DNA from: Halobacteriovorax sp. DA5 | GTDB taxonomy: Bacteria > Bdellovibrionota > Bacteriovoracia > Bacteriovoracales > Bacteriovoracaceae | DNA: 64,000 bases | Assembly: GCF_002903145.1 (NCBI RefSeq) | Contig: NZ_PPDJ01000002.1 | Span: forward strand, 372,001 to 436,000 | Direction of reading: 5' to 3' | In this document: one piece after another, positions 54,205-62,689 of the stretch | How the letters are laid out: each line of letters opens with the position of its first letter | How positions within the stretch are numbered: the first letter of the stretch is position 1 | Translations under genes and position numbers: made by a program | Notes under the pieces: generated by a model | Told to the model about the DNA's origin: nothing | Databases searched by the model: none | What the model saw: the letters and a program-made list of their open reading frames with translations, nothing else

Positions 54205-54960
54205 GTGAACATGGAAATTATTTGTGCCGGCGTATCAGATATTGGCCGCAAGAGAGAAACCAATCAGGACTCTATTTACGTTGGAAATTCAAGTAAACTC
54301 TATATTGTAGCAGATGGCATGGGTGGACACTCTGGAGGTGAACTCGCTTCTACAATGGCAATTAAATATATTGCAGAGAAAGTTAAAGAACTAAAAGCTG
54401 CCAGCACTGATATCTCAGAAGTACTTAAAGATTCTGTTCACTTTGCAAATGAAAAAATCAAAAACTATGCGGATGAAGAACCATCGCTAAAAGGAATGGG
54501 AACAACTGTTGTTGGAATTCTTTTTGGAAAAGATAAAGCAAGTATTGCAAATGTTGGAGACTCTCGTGCTTATGTCATTACTCAAGGTCAAATTTTTCAA
54601 CTAACAAAAGATCATTCAGTTATTCAAGAAAAAATAAATTTTGGAATTTATACCCGCGATCAAGCAGCAAATGATCCGAATAAGAATTACTTGTCTCGAA
54701 CGGTTGGTTTTGAATCAGGAATTGAAGTCGACCTTTATGATTACAAACCTAGTAAAGGTGATATTTTTCTACTCTGCTCTGACGGACTTCATGGAAAACT
54801 AAGCGATGAAGATATTCTTTTCATCATTAATGACATGATCAAAAAGAACGACGATCTAAGTCATCAGCTCATTCACGACTGTGCACAGACACTTGTTAGA
54901 CAGGCCAACGAACACGGTGGTCAGGACAATATATCTGTAATCTTAGCTGTAGTTAATTAA
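54205..54960 (+). CDS. PP2C-family serine/threonine phosphatase
   Basis: The 251-residue Stp1-like phosphatase has all main motifs: GRKRETNQDSIYVG, VADGMGGHSGGELAS with the metal-binding DG, GMGTTVVGILF, IANVGDSRAYVI, LTKDHSV, LLCSDGLHGKL and the final GGQDNISVILA. The catalytic metal residues D, D, D are intact. The start is GTG at 54205 or ATG at 54211; spacing does not decide. It lies 259 bases from prkA on the opposite strand, which suggests, but does not prove, that it dephosphorylates PrkA substrates. It acts in the cytoplasm. Confidence 0.93.
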   Translation: MNMEIICAGVSDIGRKRETNQDSIYVGNSSKLYIVADGMGGHSGGELASTMAIKYIAEKVKELKAASTDISEVLKDSVHFANEKIKNYADEEPSLKGMGTTVVGILFGKDKASIANVGDSRAYVITQGQIFQLTKDHSVIQEKINFGIYTRDQAANDPNKNYLSRTVGFESGIEVDLYDYKPSKGDIFLLCSDGLHGKLSDEDILFIINDMIKKNDDLSHQLIHDCAQTLVRQANEHGGQDNISVILAVVN

Positions 54961-55084
54961 TCTTAACTTTCACTACTTGAGAGAAATATTTCGTCTCAAT
55001 GTGTCATAGATTAATGTCTTGCAAACTGTTATCAAGAAACCTACAATAAACATCAGAAATTATTGAAAATTCAAGGAAGTAATT

Positions 55085-56209
55085 TTGAGTCGTTTTTACA
55101 CAATTATGGTAATTCCTGAAAAAGAAAAAGGAGTTAAGTCATTTCGCATACCGCGCGTGATCTTCAACTCTGTATTATTCTTCATAGTTATCATTGTAGC
55201 AGTTATTGGAATTCTCACTTTTGACTATATAAAGATCCTTAAGCAGGTATACGAAAATCGTCACTTGAGTATTGAAAACCGTCAGCTTAAAGAGCAAATC
55301 CAGCTCTTTAATATGAAGCTCAATACTTTAACCGATGATATTGAACGTATTCAAAAAATCGAAAGTAAATTAAGAGTCATCTCTGGTTTTAAAGATTTTG
55401 ATCTGACAAAGCCTGTAATGCAGAACTCTGATGAACAAGAGGCCCAAGAAGGTGATCACGGCCATAATCATTCGGCACCATCAAATCCATCTCGTAACCC
55501 ACAATCTGTTCTCATTCCGCAAAGAGACCAGGAGTTAATGGACAAAGTTAAGTCGGAACTAAAGGAACTCAAAACAGTTGAGGAATTTAGTGACATCAAT
55601 GATCTGTATGAAAGAAAGATCGCTACTAATTTTGGTCTAACTTCTGGTTATAGCTTCACAAAGGAATGGAGTAGCTTAATTAAACAAAGTTTTAAGTTAG
55701 CTGAAAACTTCGCGTTTTTTGATTATCGATATTCAATTCTACGCAAGATTTCAGGTGACTTAGAGATTCGTGTTAATGAGCTCGATCAATTCTTACTTGA
55801 TCGCGAATCTTTTTTAAGATCAACGCCAACTCTACTTCCGGCCCGAGGCTGGATAACTTCGTACTACGGTCCACGTATGAGTCACTACTCAAAACGTGTA
55901 AAGATGCACGAAGGCCTAGACGTCGGTGCACCAATTGGAACAATCATCTTAGCGCCAGCGGATGGTATCGTTAAAGTATCAAAGAAAAATTACGGTTTTG
56001 GAAACCACGTTGAAATAGATCATGGATACGGTATAACTACAGTTTACGGACATAATTCAGAAAACATCGTTGTAAAAGGCCAAAAGGTCAAACGGGGGCA
56101 ACCAATTGCAAAAGTTGGAAACTCCGGTTTATCGACAGGCCCCCACTTACACTACGAAATTCGTGTAAATGGAACGCCGGTGGACCCTCTCTATTATGTA
56201 CTGGATTAA
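55085..56209 (+). CDS. M23/LytM peptidase with membrane anchor
   Basis: The 374-residue product starts at TTG with AAGGA eight bases upstream. One membrane segment lies at about residues 27-48 (VLFFIVIIVAVIGILTF), a coiled coil at 55-100, a histidine-containing linker near 118-126, and the C-terminal LytM domain after about 245. Catalytic residues are intact: H-x-x-x-D in HEGLDVGAP and HxH in HLHYEI, with the central HVEIDHGYG. It would cut peptide cross-bridges in the wall or regulate amidases. It is close to secA, 15 bases upstream, and likely co-transcribed. Confidence 0.93.
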   Translation: MSRFYTIMVIPEKEKGVKSFRIPRVIFNSVLFFIVIIVAVIGILTFDYIKILKQVYENRHLSIENRQLKEQIQLFNMKLNTLTDDIERIQKIESKLRVISGFKDFDLTKPVMQNSDEQEAQEGDHGHNHSAPSNPSRNPQSVLIPQRDQELMDKVKSELKELKTVEEFSDINDLYERKIATNFGLTSGYSFTKEWSSLIKQSFKLAENFAFFDYRYSILRKISGDLEIRVNELDQFLLDRESFLRSTPTLLPARGWITSYYGPRMSHYSKRVKMHEGLDVGAPIGTIILAPADGIVKVSKKNYGFGNHVEIDHGYGITTVYGHNSENIVVKGQKVKRGQPIAKVGNSGLSTGPHLHYEIRVNGTPVDPLYYVLD

Positions 56210-56224
56210 TTAGGAGAAATTTAA

Positions 56225-58789
56225 ATGTTTAATCCGCTTAAGTCTTTTTTTGGCACGAAACACGATCGTGACATCAAGAAAATCATGCCAATTGTTAATG
56301 AAATCAACTCACTTGAAGCACAGATGGAAAAGCTTAGTGATGAGGAACTAAAGGCCCAAACGACTAAGTTTAAGCAACGTCTAAGTGAAGGAGCAACTCT
56401 TGAACAACTTCTTCCTGAAGCATTTGCGACAGTAAGAGAAGCTGCAAAGCGTGTTCTTGGTATGCGTCCATACGATGTTCAGATCATTGGTGGTATTGTT
56501 CTTTTTAAAGGGATTATTGCGGAGATGAAAACAGGGGAAGGTAAGACTCTTACTGCGACTCTGCCTCTTTATCTAAAAGCTCTTGAAGGAAAAGGTGCTC
56601 ACCTTGTAACAGTTAACGACTACCTTGCTAGCCGTGATGCTAAAGAGATGGGTGTTCTTTATAACTGGCTTGGATTAACTACTGGTTGCATCATTGCAGA
56701 CATGGAAGATGAAGAGCGCCAAGCGGCTTACGCTTCAGACATTACATACGGAACAAATAACGAATTTGCTTTCGATTATCTAAGAGACAATATGAAATTC
56801 TCACTTGAAGAATATGTTCAAAGAGATTTTCACTACTGTATCGTGGATGAGGTTGACTCGATTCTAATCGATGAGGCCAGAACTCCCCTATTAATTTCAG
56901 GTCCAAGTGAAGGTGACTCAACACTTTATGGTGTTGCAAATAAAGTTATTCCACAGCTTACTGTCGAAAAACATTTCACGATTGATGAAAAATCGATGTC
57001 TGCTGTTTTCACAGAAGAAGGGATTTTGAAAGTTCAAGAGCTAATGAAAGTTGATAATCTTTACGATATCGAAAACTCAGCTCTGCTTCACCACTTAAAT
57101 CAGGCCCTTCGTGCTCACCACTTATTTAAAAGAGATGCTAATTACATCATTAAAGATGGTGAAGTCATTATCGTTGATGAATTCACAGGGCGTCTTAAAA
57201 CAGGTTCTCGTTGGTCAGATGGACTTCACCAAGCGATCGAGGCGAAAGAAGGCGTAGAGATTAAGCAAGAAAACCAAACTCTTGCATCAATCACTTTCCA
57301 AAACTACTTCAAAATGTACTCAAACCTAGCAGGTATGACAGGTACAGCAGATACGGAAGCGGAAGAATTTAAAAAGATCTATGATCTCGATGTAATTGTT
57401 ATTCCTACAAATCTTCCAATTGCTCGTGTTGATGAAGCTGATGTTATCTATAAGAATAAGCAAGCAAAGTATAGAGCAATTATTAAGCTTCTAAGAGAAT
57501 TAAATGAGAAAGGTCAACCGGTTCTAGTTGGGACAATTACAGTTGATTCTTCAAACCTACTTTCTCAAGAACTTGAAAAAGCTGGTATTCCACACAATGT
57601 ACTAAATGCTAAGCAACACGGTAGAGAAGCGGCCATCATTGAAAATGCTGGTCAAAAAGGTGCCGTTACTATTGCAACAAATATGGCAGGTCGTGGTACC
57701 GACATTAAAATTAATGACGAAGTAAAGGCCCTTGGCGGTCTATATATCCTTTGTACAGAAAGACACGAGTCACGTCGAATTGACAACCAACTTCGTGGTC
57801 GTTCTGGACGTCAAGGAGACCCAGGACGTTCAAAATTCTTCCTATCGCTTGAAGATGATTTAATGAGAATTTTCGGAAGTGATCGTATCGCAAAGGTTAT
57901 GAACACTCTTGGGATGGAAGAGGATGAGCCTATTGAGCACAAGATGATCACTAATGCGATTGCTAAAGCTCAAAAGAAAGTTGAAACTCATAACTTTGAA
58001 ATCAGAAAGCACCTTCTTGACTTTGATAACGTTATGAATGAACAACGTCGTGTTATCTACCGTATCCGTCGTGACATCCTTTCAGATGAAGACAACCTTG
58101 GATTCGTAAAAGAGATGACAGAAGATGTTGCAGATAACTTATATGAAAATTATCGCCCGCAAAAGAAAGTTCCATTAGAAGACCTTCCTTGGGAAGATAT
58201 GAAGTCTGGCTTTAGTGCAACTTTTAACACTGAATATGAAGTAAGCGCTGTAGAATGTTCAGAAAAATTTGAAGGAAATGTTAGTAAGTACTTTGAAGAA
58301 AGAGCTAAGGAAATCCTAGAAAGCAAATTAGCTGGATACGATGATAGACAAGTAACTTTAGCTCTTAGAGAAATTCTACTATCAACTTTTGATCAACACT
58401 GGAAGGATCACTTAAGAAATATGGATCACCTTAAAGAAGGGATCAATCTTAAGGCCTACGCACAAAAAGACCCTCTTACAGAATATAAGAGAGAAGCATT
58501 TAACCTTTTTGAACAAATGCGTGTTGATGTAAAAGCAAGTGTTGTACGCAACATGTTTACTGTTCGTCTTTACACTCAAGAAGAAATTGAGGAACTAAGA
58601 CGTGAGCAAGAAGAAGCACTACAAAGACAATTAGAACTTCTAAAAGCACAAAGAATTGCTGAAGAAGAAGGTCTAGATGAGCCTGTACAACAACAAGCTC
58701 CACGCTCTCGTGGCCAAGTTAAAGTTGGAAGAAACGATGCTTGTCCATGTGGTTCTGGAAAGAAATTTAAACACTGTCACGGATCATAA
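56225..58789 (+). CDS. secA: preprotein translocase ATPase SecA
   Basis: The 854-residue motor of Sec protein export contains Walker A GEGKTLTATLP, the DEVDSILIDEARTPL segment, FQNYFKMYSNLAGMTGTADTE, and a second nucleotide domain ending TNMAGRGTDIK. The C-terminus has the zinc-binding SEC-C motif CPCGSGKKFKHCH, which binds SecB and lipids. It is a normal length. AGGAG precedes the ATG. It is followed at six bases by the acidic repeat protein, and the M23 gene precedes it. Confidence 0.98.
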   Translation: MFNPLKSFFGTKHDRDIKKIMPIVNEINSLEAQMEKLSDEELKAQTTKFKQRLSEGATLEQLLPEAFATVREAAKRVLGMRPYDVQIIGGIVLFKGIIAEMKTGEGKTLTATLPLYLKALEGKGAHLVTVNDYLASRDAKEMGVLYNWLGLTTGCIIADMEDEERQAAYASDITYGTNNEFAFDYLRDNMKFSLEEYVQRDFHYCIVDEVDSILIDEARTPLLISGPSEGDSTLYGVANKVIPQLTVEKHFTIDEKSMSAVFTEEGILKVQELMKVDNLYDIENSALLHHLNQALRAHHLFKRDANYIIKDGEVIIVDEFTGRLKTGSRWSDGLHQAIEAKEGVEIKQENQTLASITFQNYFKMYSNLAGMTGTADTEAEEFKKIYDLDVIVIPTNLPIARVDEADVIYKNKQAKYRAIIKLLRELNEKGQPVLVGTITVDSSNLLSQELEKAGIPHNVLNAKQHGREAAIIENAGQKGAVTIATNMAGRGTDIKINDEVKALGGLYILCTERHESRRIDNQLRGRSGRQGDPGRSKFFLSLEDDLMRIFGSDRIAKVMNTLGMEEDEPIEHKMITNAIAKAQKKVETHNFEIRKHLLDFDNVMNEQRRVIYRIRRDILSDEDNLGFVKEMTEDVADNLYENYRPQKKVPLEDLPWEDMKSGFSATFNTEYEVSAVECSEKFEGNVSKYFEERAKEILESKLAGYDDRQVTLALREILLSTFDQHWKDHLRNMDHLKEGINLKAYAQKDPLTEYKREAFNLFEQMRVDVKASVVRNMFTVRLYTQEEIEELRREQEEALQRQLELLKAQRIAEEEGLDEPVQQQAPRSRGQVKVGRNDACPCGSGKKFKHCHGS

Positions 58790-58794
58790 TTAAT

Positions 58795-60195
58795 ATGTCA
58801 GATGGCGATAACAAAAACGATTTAACACGTATTGAAGACTTGTCAGAGTTTCTTCATCAAGGTGATGATGAACTCGACAAGCTTCTTGCTGATCTCGATG
58901 AGTCAGATGATGGCCAATCAAATGAACAGGAAGATGAACAAGAAGATGAGGCGGAAATCGAGTTAGCGCCATTTGAGTATTCTAATAATTCAAATGACTC
59001 CGAAAACGAGTTTGAGGATGAAGCCGAAAATTACGAAAACTTCTCAGAAGAAGAATCGTATGACGAAGCCGATTACGCGTTTGACGGGCCAGAGCTTGAA
59101 GATGAAGAAAGTGGCCAAGAAAGTGATGAAGAGCAAAGCTTTGACAACTTTGACAACTTTGACAATTTTGAAGAGTCTGACAACTTCGACGAGGTCGACG
59201 ACTTTGAAGAGTCTGCTGACTTAGATAGTGTTGAAGAAGAGCAAAGTGACGATGAAGATTCAAGCTTTGAAAACTTCCCGACTTTTCAAGAAGATCAAGA
59301 AGCAGACCAAGAAGAAGACCAAGAAGCTGAAATCGAGCTCTCACCTCTTGAAGAAGACCAACCCGAATACGAAGCTGAGAGTGAAGTTGAACAAGAAGAT
59401 TTTGTAGCACCGCAAATTGAGTCCTATGAACAAGTTGAAACACCTCTTACGGCGACTCCTGAAACAGTCGCACCTGAAATAAGGCCGGCCCAAGACTTTA
59501 GAGAAGTTAGAGATTTTGCGGCCAATTCAACATATGGAAAGGTAGCGATTGGAGGCAATCCTCCATTTTCAATTCTTATGCAAGGAATAGTTCCTGGTGA
59601 ATACGACGAGAGTATTCTTGCTATATTGAATGAGCACGGACTCTTAGGTGACAATGAAGAACTTTATCGAAGAAGCTTAGAGAGTGGACAACTTCTCATC
59701 GCCCAAATTGGTGAGTTTAGTGCAATTTACTTAGCAGGAAAATTACGTCGCTTTTGTCGTGTGATAAAACTAGGTCTTGCTCATGAAATTCATGCTAGTC
59801 CAAACTATGACAATAGCGATCAAAGAGGATTAACAGGGCCACGCTCAATTAATCAGAATCAGACGAAGCACTTTATAAGAAATGACAGGGATTTTACGCA
59901 AGAAGATGTCTTATTAAGCTCTTCTCACTTCGTCCCGGGATATTTGATAACACATAGCCTTGGACCAATGCAAATCAATGAAGTTATTGATGGCAATGAG
60001 TTTAATGATATTAAATCCATTAACCTAATTGAATATTTCAGCGAATTGTTTAGGGAAAGTGCGTTTAAAAAGGGTGCTAATGCAATTATCTCAATTCATT
60101 TTACAGTTAATCAGCAACGCAGTGATTCGACATCAAATAATATCATTATCATGGCCCATGGGGACTATGTCGTTCTAGAAGAGAACAAAGCATAG
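58795..60195 (+). CDS. acidic repeat protein with YbjQ-like C-terminal domain
   Basis: The 466-residue protein is directly downstream of secA. Residues 1-225 are a very acidic, glutamine- and serine-rich tract with a perfect repeat FDNFDNFDNF (about residues 116-126). The middle (about 245-330) is a compact helical and strand region, YGKVAIGGNPPF and SGQLLIAQIGEF with AIYLAGKLRRFCR, not recognised. The last 90 residues match the YbjQ/UPF0145 shape: VPGYLITHSLGPMQ, then a long gap and FKKGANAIISIHF, closing with AHGDYVVLEE. No signal peptide is present, so it is cytoplasmic. No known family has this combination to my knowledge. Confidence 0.75.
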   Translation: MSDGDNKNDLTRIEDLSEFLHQGDDELDKLLADLDESDDGQSNEQEDEQEDEAEIELAPFEYSNNSNDSENEFEDEAENYENFSEEESYDEADYAFDGPELEDEESGQESDEEQSFDNFDNFDNFEESDNFDEVDDFEESADLDSVEEEQSDDEDSSFENFPTFQEDQEADQEEDQEAEIELSPLEEDQPEYEAESEVEQEDFVAPQIESYEQVETPLTATPETVAPEIRPAQDFREVRDFAANSTYGKVAIGGNPPFSILMQGIVPGEYDESILAILNEHGLLGDNEELYRRSLESGQLLIAQIGEFSAIYLAGKLRRFCRVIKLGLAHEIHASPNYDNSDQRGLTGPRSINQNQTKHFIRNDRDFTQEDVLLSSSHFVPGYLITHSLGPMQINEVIDGNEFNDIKSINLIEYFSELFRESAFKKGANAIISIHFTVNQQRSDSTSNNIIIMAHGDYVVLEENKA

Positions 60196-60209
60196 CTAAA
60201 TAGACAATT

Positions 60210-61523
60210 ATGATTAGCAATTTAAGCGAAACAAAAGATTTTTATAGCACTATTATTATTGGTGGTGGCATCGTTGGAGCGGGAGTTTTTAGAGATTTAA
60301 GTCTCCACGATATTGATACTCTTCTTATCGATAAGAAGGACTTTGCCTCTCAAACAAGTTCAAAAAGCTCGAAGATGCTTCACGGAGGAATTCGTTATCT
60401 TGAAAACTTTGACTTCCCTCTCGTCTGGGAAGCACTACATGAGAAGAATCTTTGGTTAAAACTTGCACCGCACCTTTGCTTTGAAGAAAAATTCTATCTA
60501 CCCATATACTCTGATTCGATTCGTCCAAAGTGGATGATTAGAATTGGATTATTCTTATATGATTTACTATCAAGCTTTCAAAATTCTCCTTATGAGATGA
60601 AAAACAAGATTGAAACGCTTGAAATAAATGCAGATCTTAAAGAAGAGGATCTAAAAGGAAGCGGTGTCTACCACGATGCTGTTGTACATGACGGACGCCT
60701 AACCATTGAAGTTTTAAGAGACGCTGCAATCAATCCACGCTGTCATGCTCTTAATCATATAGGACTTGAAGATTATGAATTTCTTAATGATGGTAGAATT
60801 CGTGTCATTTTGAAAGATGAGATCGAAGGTGTGACTAAGGAAGTTTTCTGCAATGACATCGTTTTTGCAACAGGGCCTTTTACCGATAAAGTTCTAGCAA
60901 AGTCTGCGCAAATACATTGGAATCCACAACTTCTACCATCACGTGGAAGTCATATTTGGATCTCAAAAGAGCGCCTTAAGATTAAAACAGCAATTCTACT
61001 AACACCAAATGATGGAAGAGTAATCTTTGTCATTCCACAAGCTGATCGTATACTTGTAGGAACGACAGAGTCTAAAGTAGAAGAAGAATACTTTGATTTA
61101 CAGCCGACTGCAGAAGAGATCACTTACCTATTAGCAAATTTAAACCAATATTTTCCAAAAGCTAAAATTCAAGAAGATGATATTCTCTCATCATTTGCAG
61201 GAATAAGACCTCTTGTTAAAGATGACTCGACAGCAACTCTTGGAAAAACAGCACGCGTACACAAATACTTTCAACCACTAAAGAATTGCCATGTTCTAGT
61301 TGGCGGCAAGTACACAACGTTTAGAACGATGGCCCAAGATGTTGCAAGATCGATAGTACACAAACATAAGAAGGCCTATATTCAAGATAAGACCCTCGCT
61401 GAATTTCGCTTCAAAATGCGCTACAACCCATTTAAGCAAAAAGGTTTTACTCCTGAGCAAGAAGCGCAAGTGAGAAAGTATGAATTTATTCGTTGTGAAG
61501 AAGACTTTAACAGACGCCTCTAA
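60210..61523 (+). CDS. FAD-dependent glycerol-3-phosphate dehydrogenase-like protein
   Basis: The 437-residue product has a DAO/GlpD fold. The FAD-binding start is YSTIIIGGGIVGAGVFRDLSL; the GlpD pattern is DFASQTSSKSSKMLHGGIRYLENFDFPLVWEAL, followed by GSHIWIS, LVGTTES and PLVKDDS. GlpD is about 500-560 residues with an extra C-terminal domain that is missing here, so it is a short form or a related dehydrogenase. The substrate is probably sn-glycerol 3-phosphate, giving dihydroxyacetone phosphate and electrons for the quinone pool (menaquinone here). It follows the acidic protein by 14 bases. Confidence 0.85.
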   Translation: MISNLSETKDFYSTIIIGGGIVGAGVFRDLSLHDIDTLLIDKKDFASQTSSKSSKMLHGGIRYLENFDFPLVWEALHEKNLWLKLAPHLCFEEKFYLPIYSDSIRPKWMIRIGLFLYDLLSSFQNSPYEMKNKIETLEINADLKEEDLKGSGVYHDAVVHDGRLTIEVLRDAAINPRCHALNHIGLEDYEFLNDGRIRVILKDEIEGVTKEVFCNDIVFATGPFTDKVLAKSAQIHWNPQLLPSRGSHIWISKERLKIKTAILLTPNDGRVIFVIPQADRILVGTTESKVEEEYFDLQPTAEEITYLLANLNQYFPKAKIQEDDILSSFAGIRPLVKDDSTATLGKTARVHKYFQPLKNCHVLVGGKYTTFRTMAQDVARSIVHKHKKAYIQDKTLAEFRFKMRYNPFKQKGFTPEQEAQVRKYEFIRCEEDFNRRL

Positions 61524-61543
61524 TTTCTTAGCTGCGTCTGTTA
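61508..61543. terminator. hairpin spanning the end of the GlpD-like gene
   Basis: TAACAGACGC (61508-61517) and GCGTCTGTTA (61534-61543) pair perfectly, with an outer extension containing one G-U pair and an inner CTAA/TTAG stem. It covers the stop codon at 61521-61523 and stands between convergent genes. It lacks a clear uridine tract on either side. Confidence 0.5.
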
Positions 61544-61552
61544 GAGAAGTAT

Positions 61553-62680
61553 TTAGAAACGTAAATAAGCACCTGCGATAGCTCTAAATCCACTTAAAGA
61601 AATTGTATTCTCAACTGTTGAACCGCCGGTTTCGATGCTAAAAGTTGATGAGCTACTGAAGTAGTCACCTTTTGCATAAAAACCAAATCCTGAATCTAGT
61701 GTATACTTAATCCCACCACCAACATTCATATAAGTACCTGAACCTGATAGACTCTCAGTTGTCGATGATCCAGCATTTTGTGGGATTTCGTTAAGTGAAG
61801 TCATCGATAAACCAAATCCTACTTCTACGTATGGGATAAAACGATTCGTCGCAAGAGGGTTGAAAATGTGGAAGTTAACTGCTCCACCAAAGTCAATTGA
61901 AGAAGACGTTGAATCTGAAATTCCATTGCTTCCTGAATAGTAACCAACACTGGCCTTTAAAGAAAACTTTTGTAAAAAACTTTGCGACTTAGGAAAGAAC
62001 AACTCGAACTCTCCAGCAAAGCCCAGTGTACTTAACTCAGCATCAGAGCTAACTCCAACGTTATCATAAGTACCACTTAGCATATTAAAGCCGGCCGATA
62101 CATTTAGGGCCATATTTTTATCTAGAATCTTACTTGGTGTCGGCTTTGACATCGTTTGATTACTAGAAAAAGAAGTTGTTTTAATTGCATCAAGCTCACT
62201 TTCTTCATCAAAGCTTTCTGACATTGATTTAGAAGGTTGTGAATAGGCACTTCTTTGCTCAGGAGCTTGACGATTAATATCAACAGGCTCGCCCATTTGT
62301 CTTCCTGCAGGAAAAGTTGCTTGTAGAGATTTAGAGCGATCACTTGTCAATTTAACAGGTGATGAAATTTTTAAATTTGCAACCTTATCTCTTTGAATTT
62401 CACTAGGCTTAACAATGCGGTAAATACTCCAAACAGAGCGAGATGGTGTTGCTTTAATACAGACGGCCCTTGCAAATACACCAGTTGTGATAAAGAACTT
62501 AGCGTGATCTCCAATGACTAATCCATCTTCTAATCCTCGATTCATTAGAATCGTCTTCTTTGAAGATGATGTTTGAAGAATTCTGAAAGTTAACTTCTCA
62601 TCAATATCGAGAGCAAGAACACTCGAACTCAACAGAGTAATGAGTGAAATAGAGAGAATTTTTAATAAACGTCCTGTCAT
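61553..62680 (-). CDS. outer-membrane beta-barrel protein with N-terminal FlgT-like part
   Basis: The 375-residue product begins MTGRLLKILSISLITLLSSSVLA, a signal peptide. Residues 25-105 (ILMNRGLEDGLVIGDHAKFFITTGVFARAVCIK and the VWSIYRIV strand) look like a FlgT/KH-like C-terminal domain that often binds the cell envelope. A serine-rich linker follows (residues 120-185). The C-terminal 190 residues are amphipathic strands, ending GAYLRF, an aromatic-ended barrel. It lies 10 bases after the similar gene upstream, so the two form an operon. Function is unknown. Confidence 0.78.
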   Translation of the reverse strand: MTGRLLKILSISLITLLSSSVLALDIDEKLTFRILQTSSSKKTILMNRGLEDGLVIGDHAKFFITTGVFARAVCIKATPSRSVWSIYRIVKPSEIQRDKVANLKISSPVKLTSDRSKSLQATFPAGRQMGEPVDINRQAPEQRSAYSQPSKSMSESFDEESELDAIKTTSFSSNQTMSKPTPSKILDKNMALNVSAGFNMLSGTYDNVGVSSDAELSTLGFAGEFELFFPKSQSFLQKFSLKASVGYYSGSNGISDSTSSSIDFGGAVNFHIFNPLATNRFIPYVEVGFGLSMTSLNEIPQNAGSSTTESLSGSGTYMNVGGGIKYTLDSGFGFYAKGDYFSSSSTFSIETGGSTVENTISLSGFRAIAGAYLRF

Positions 62681-62689
62681 ATCATTTCC

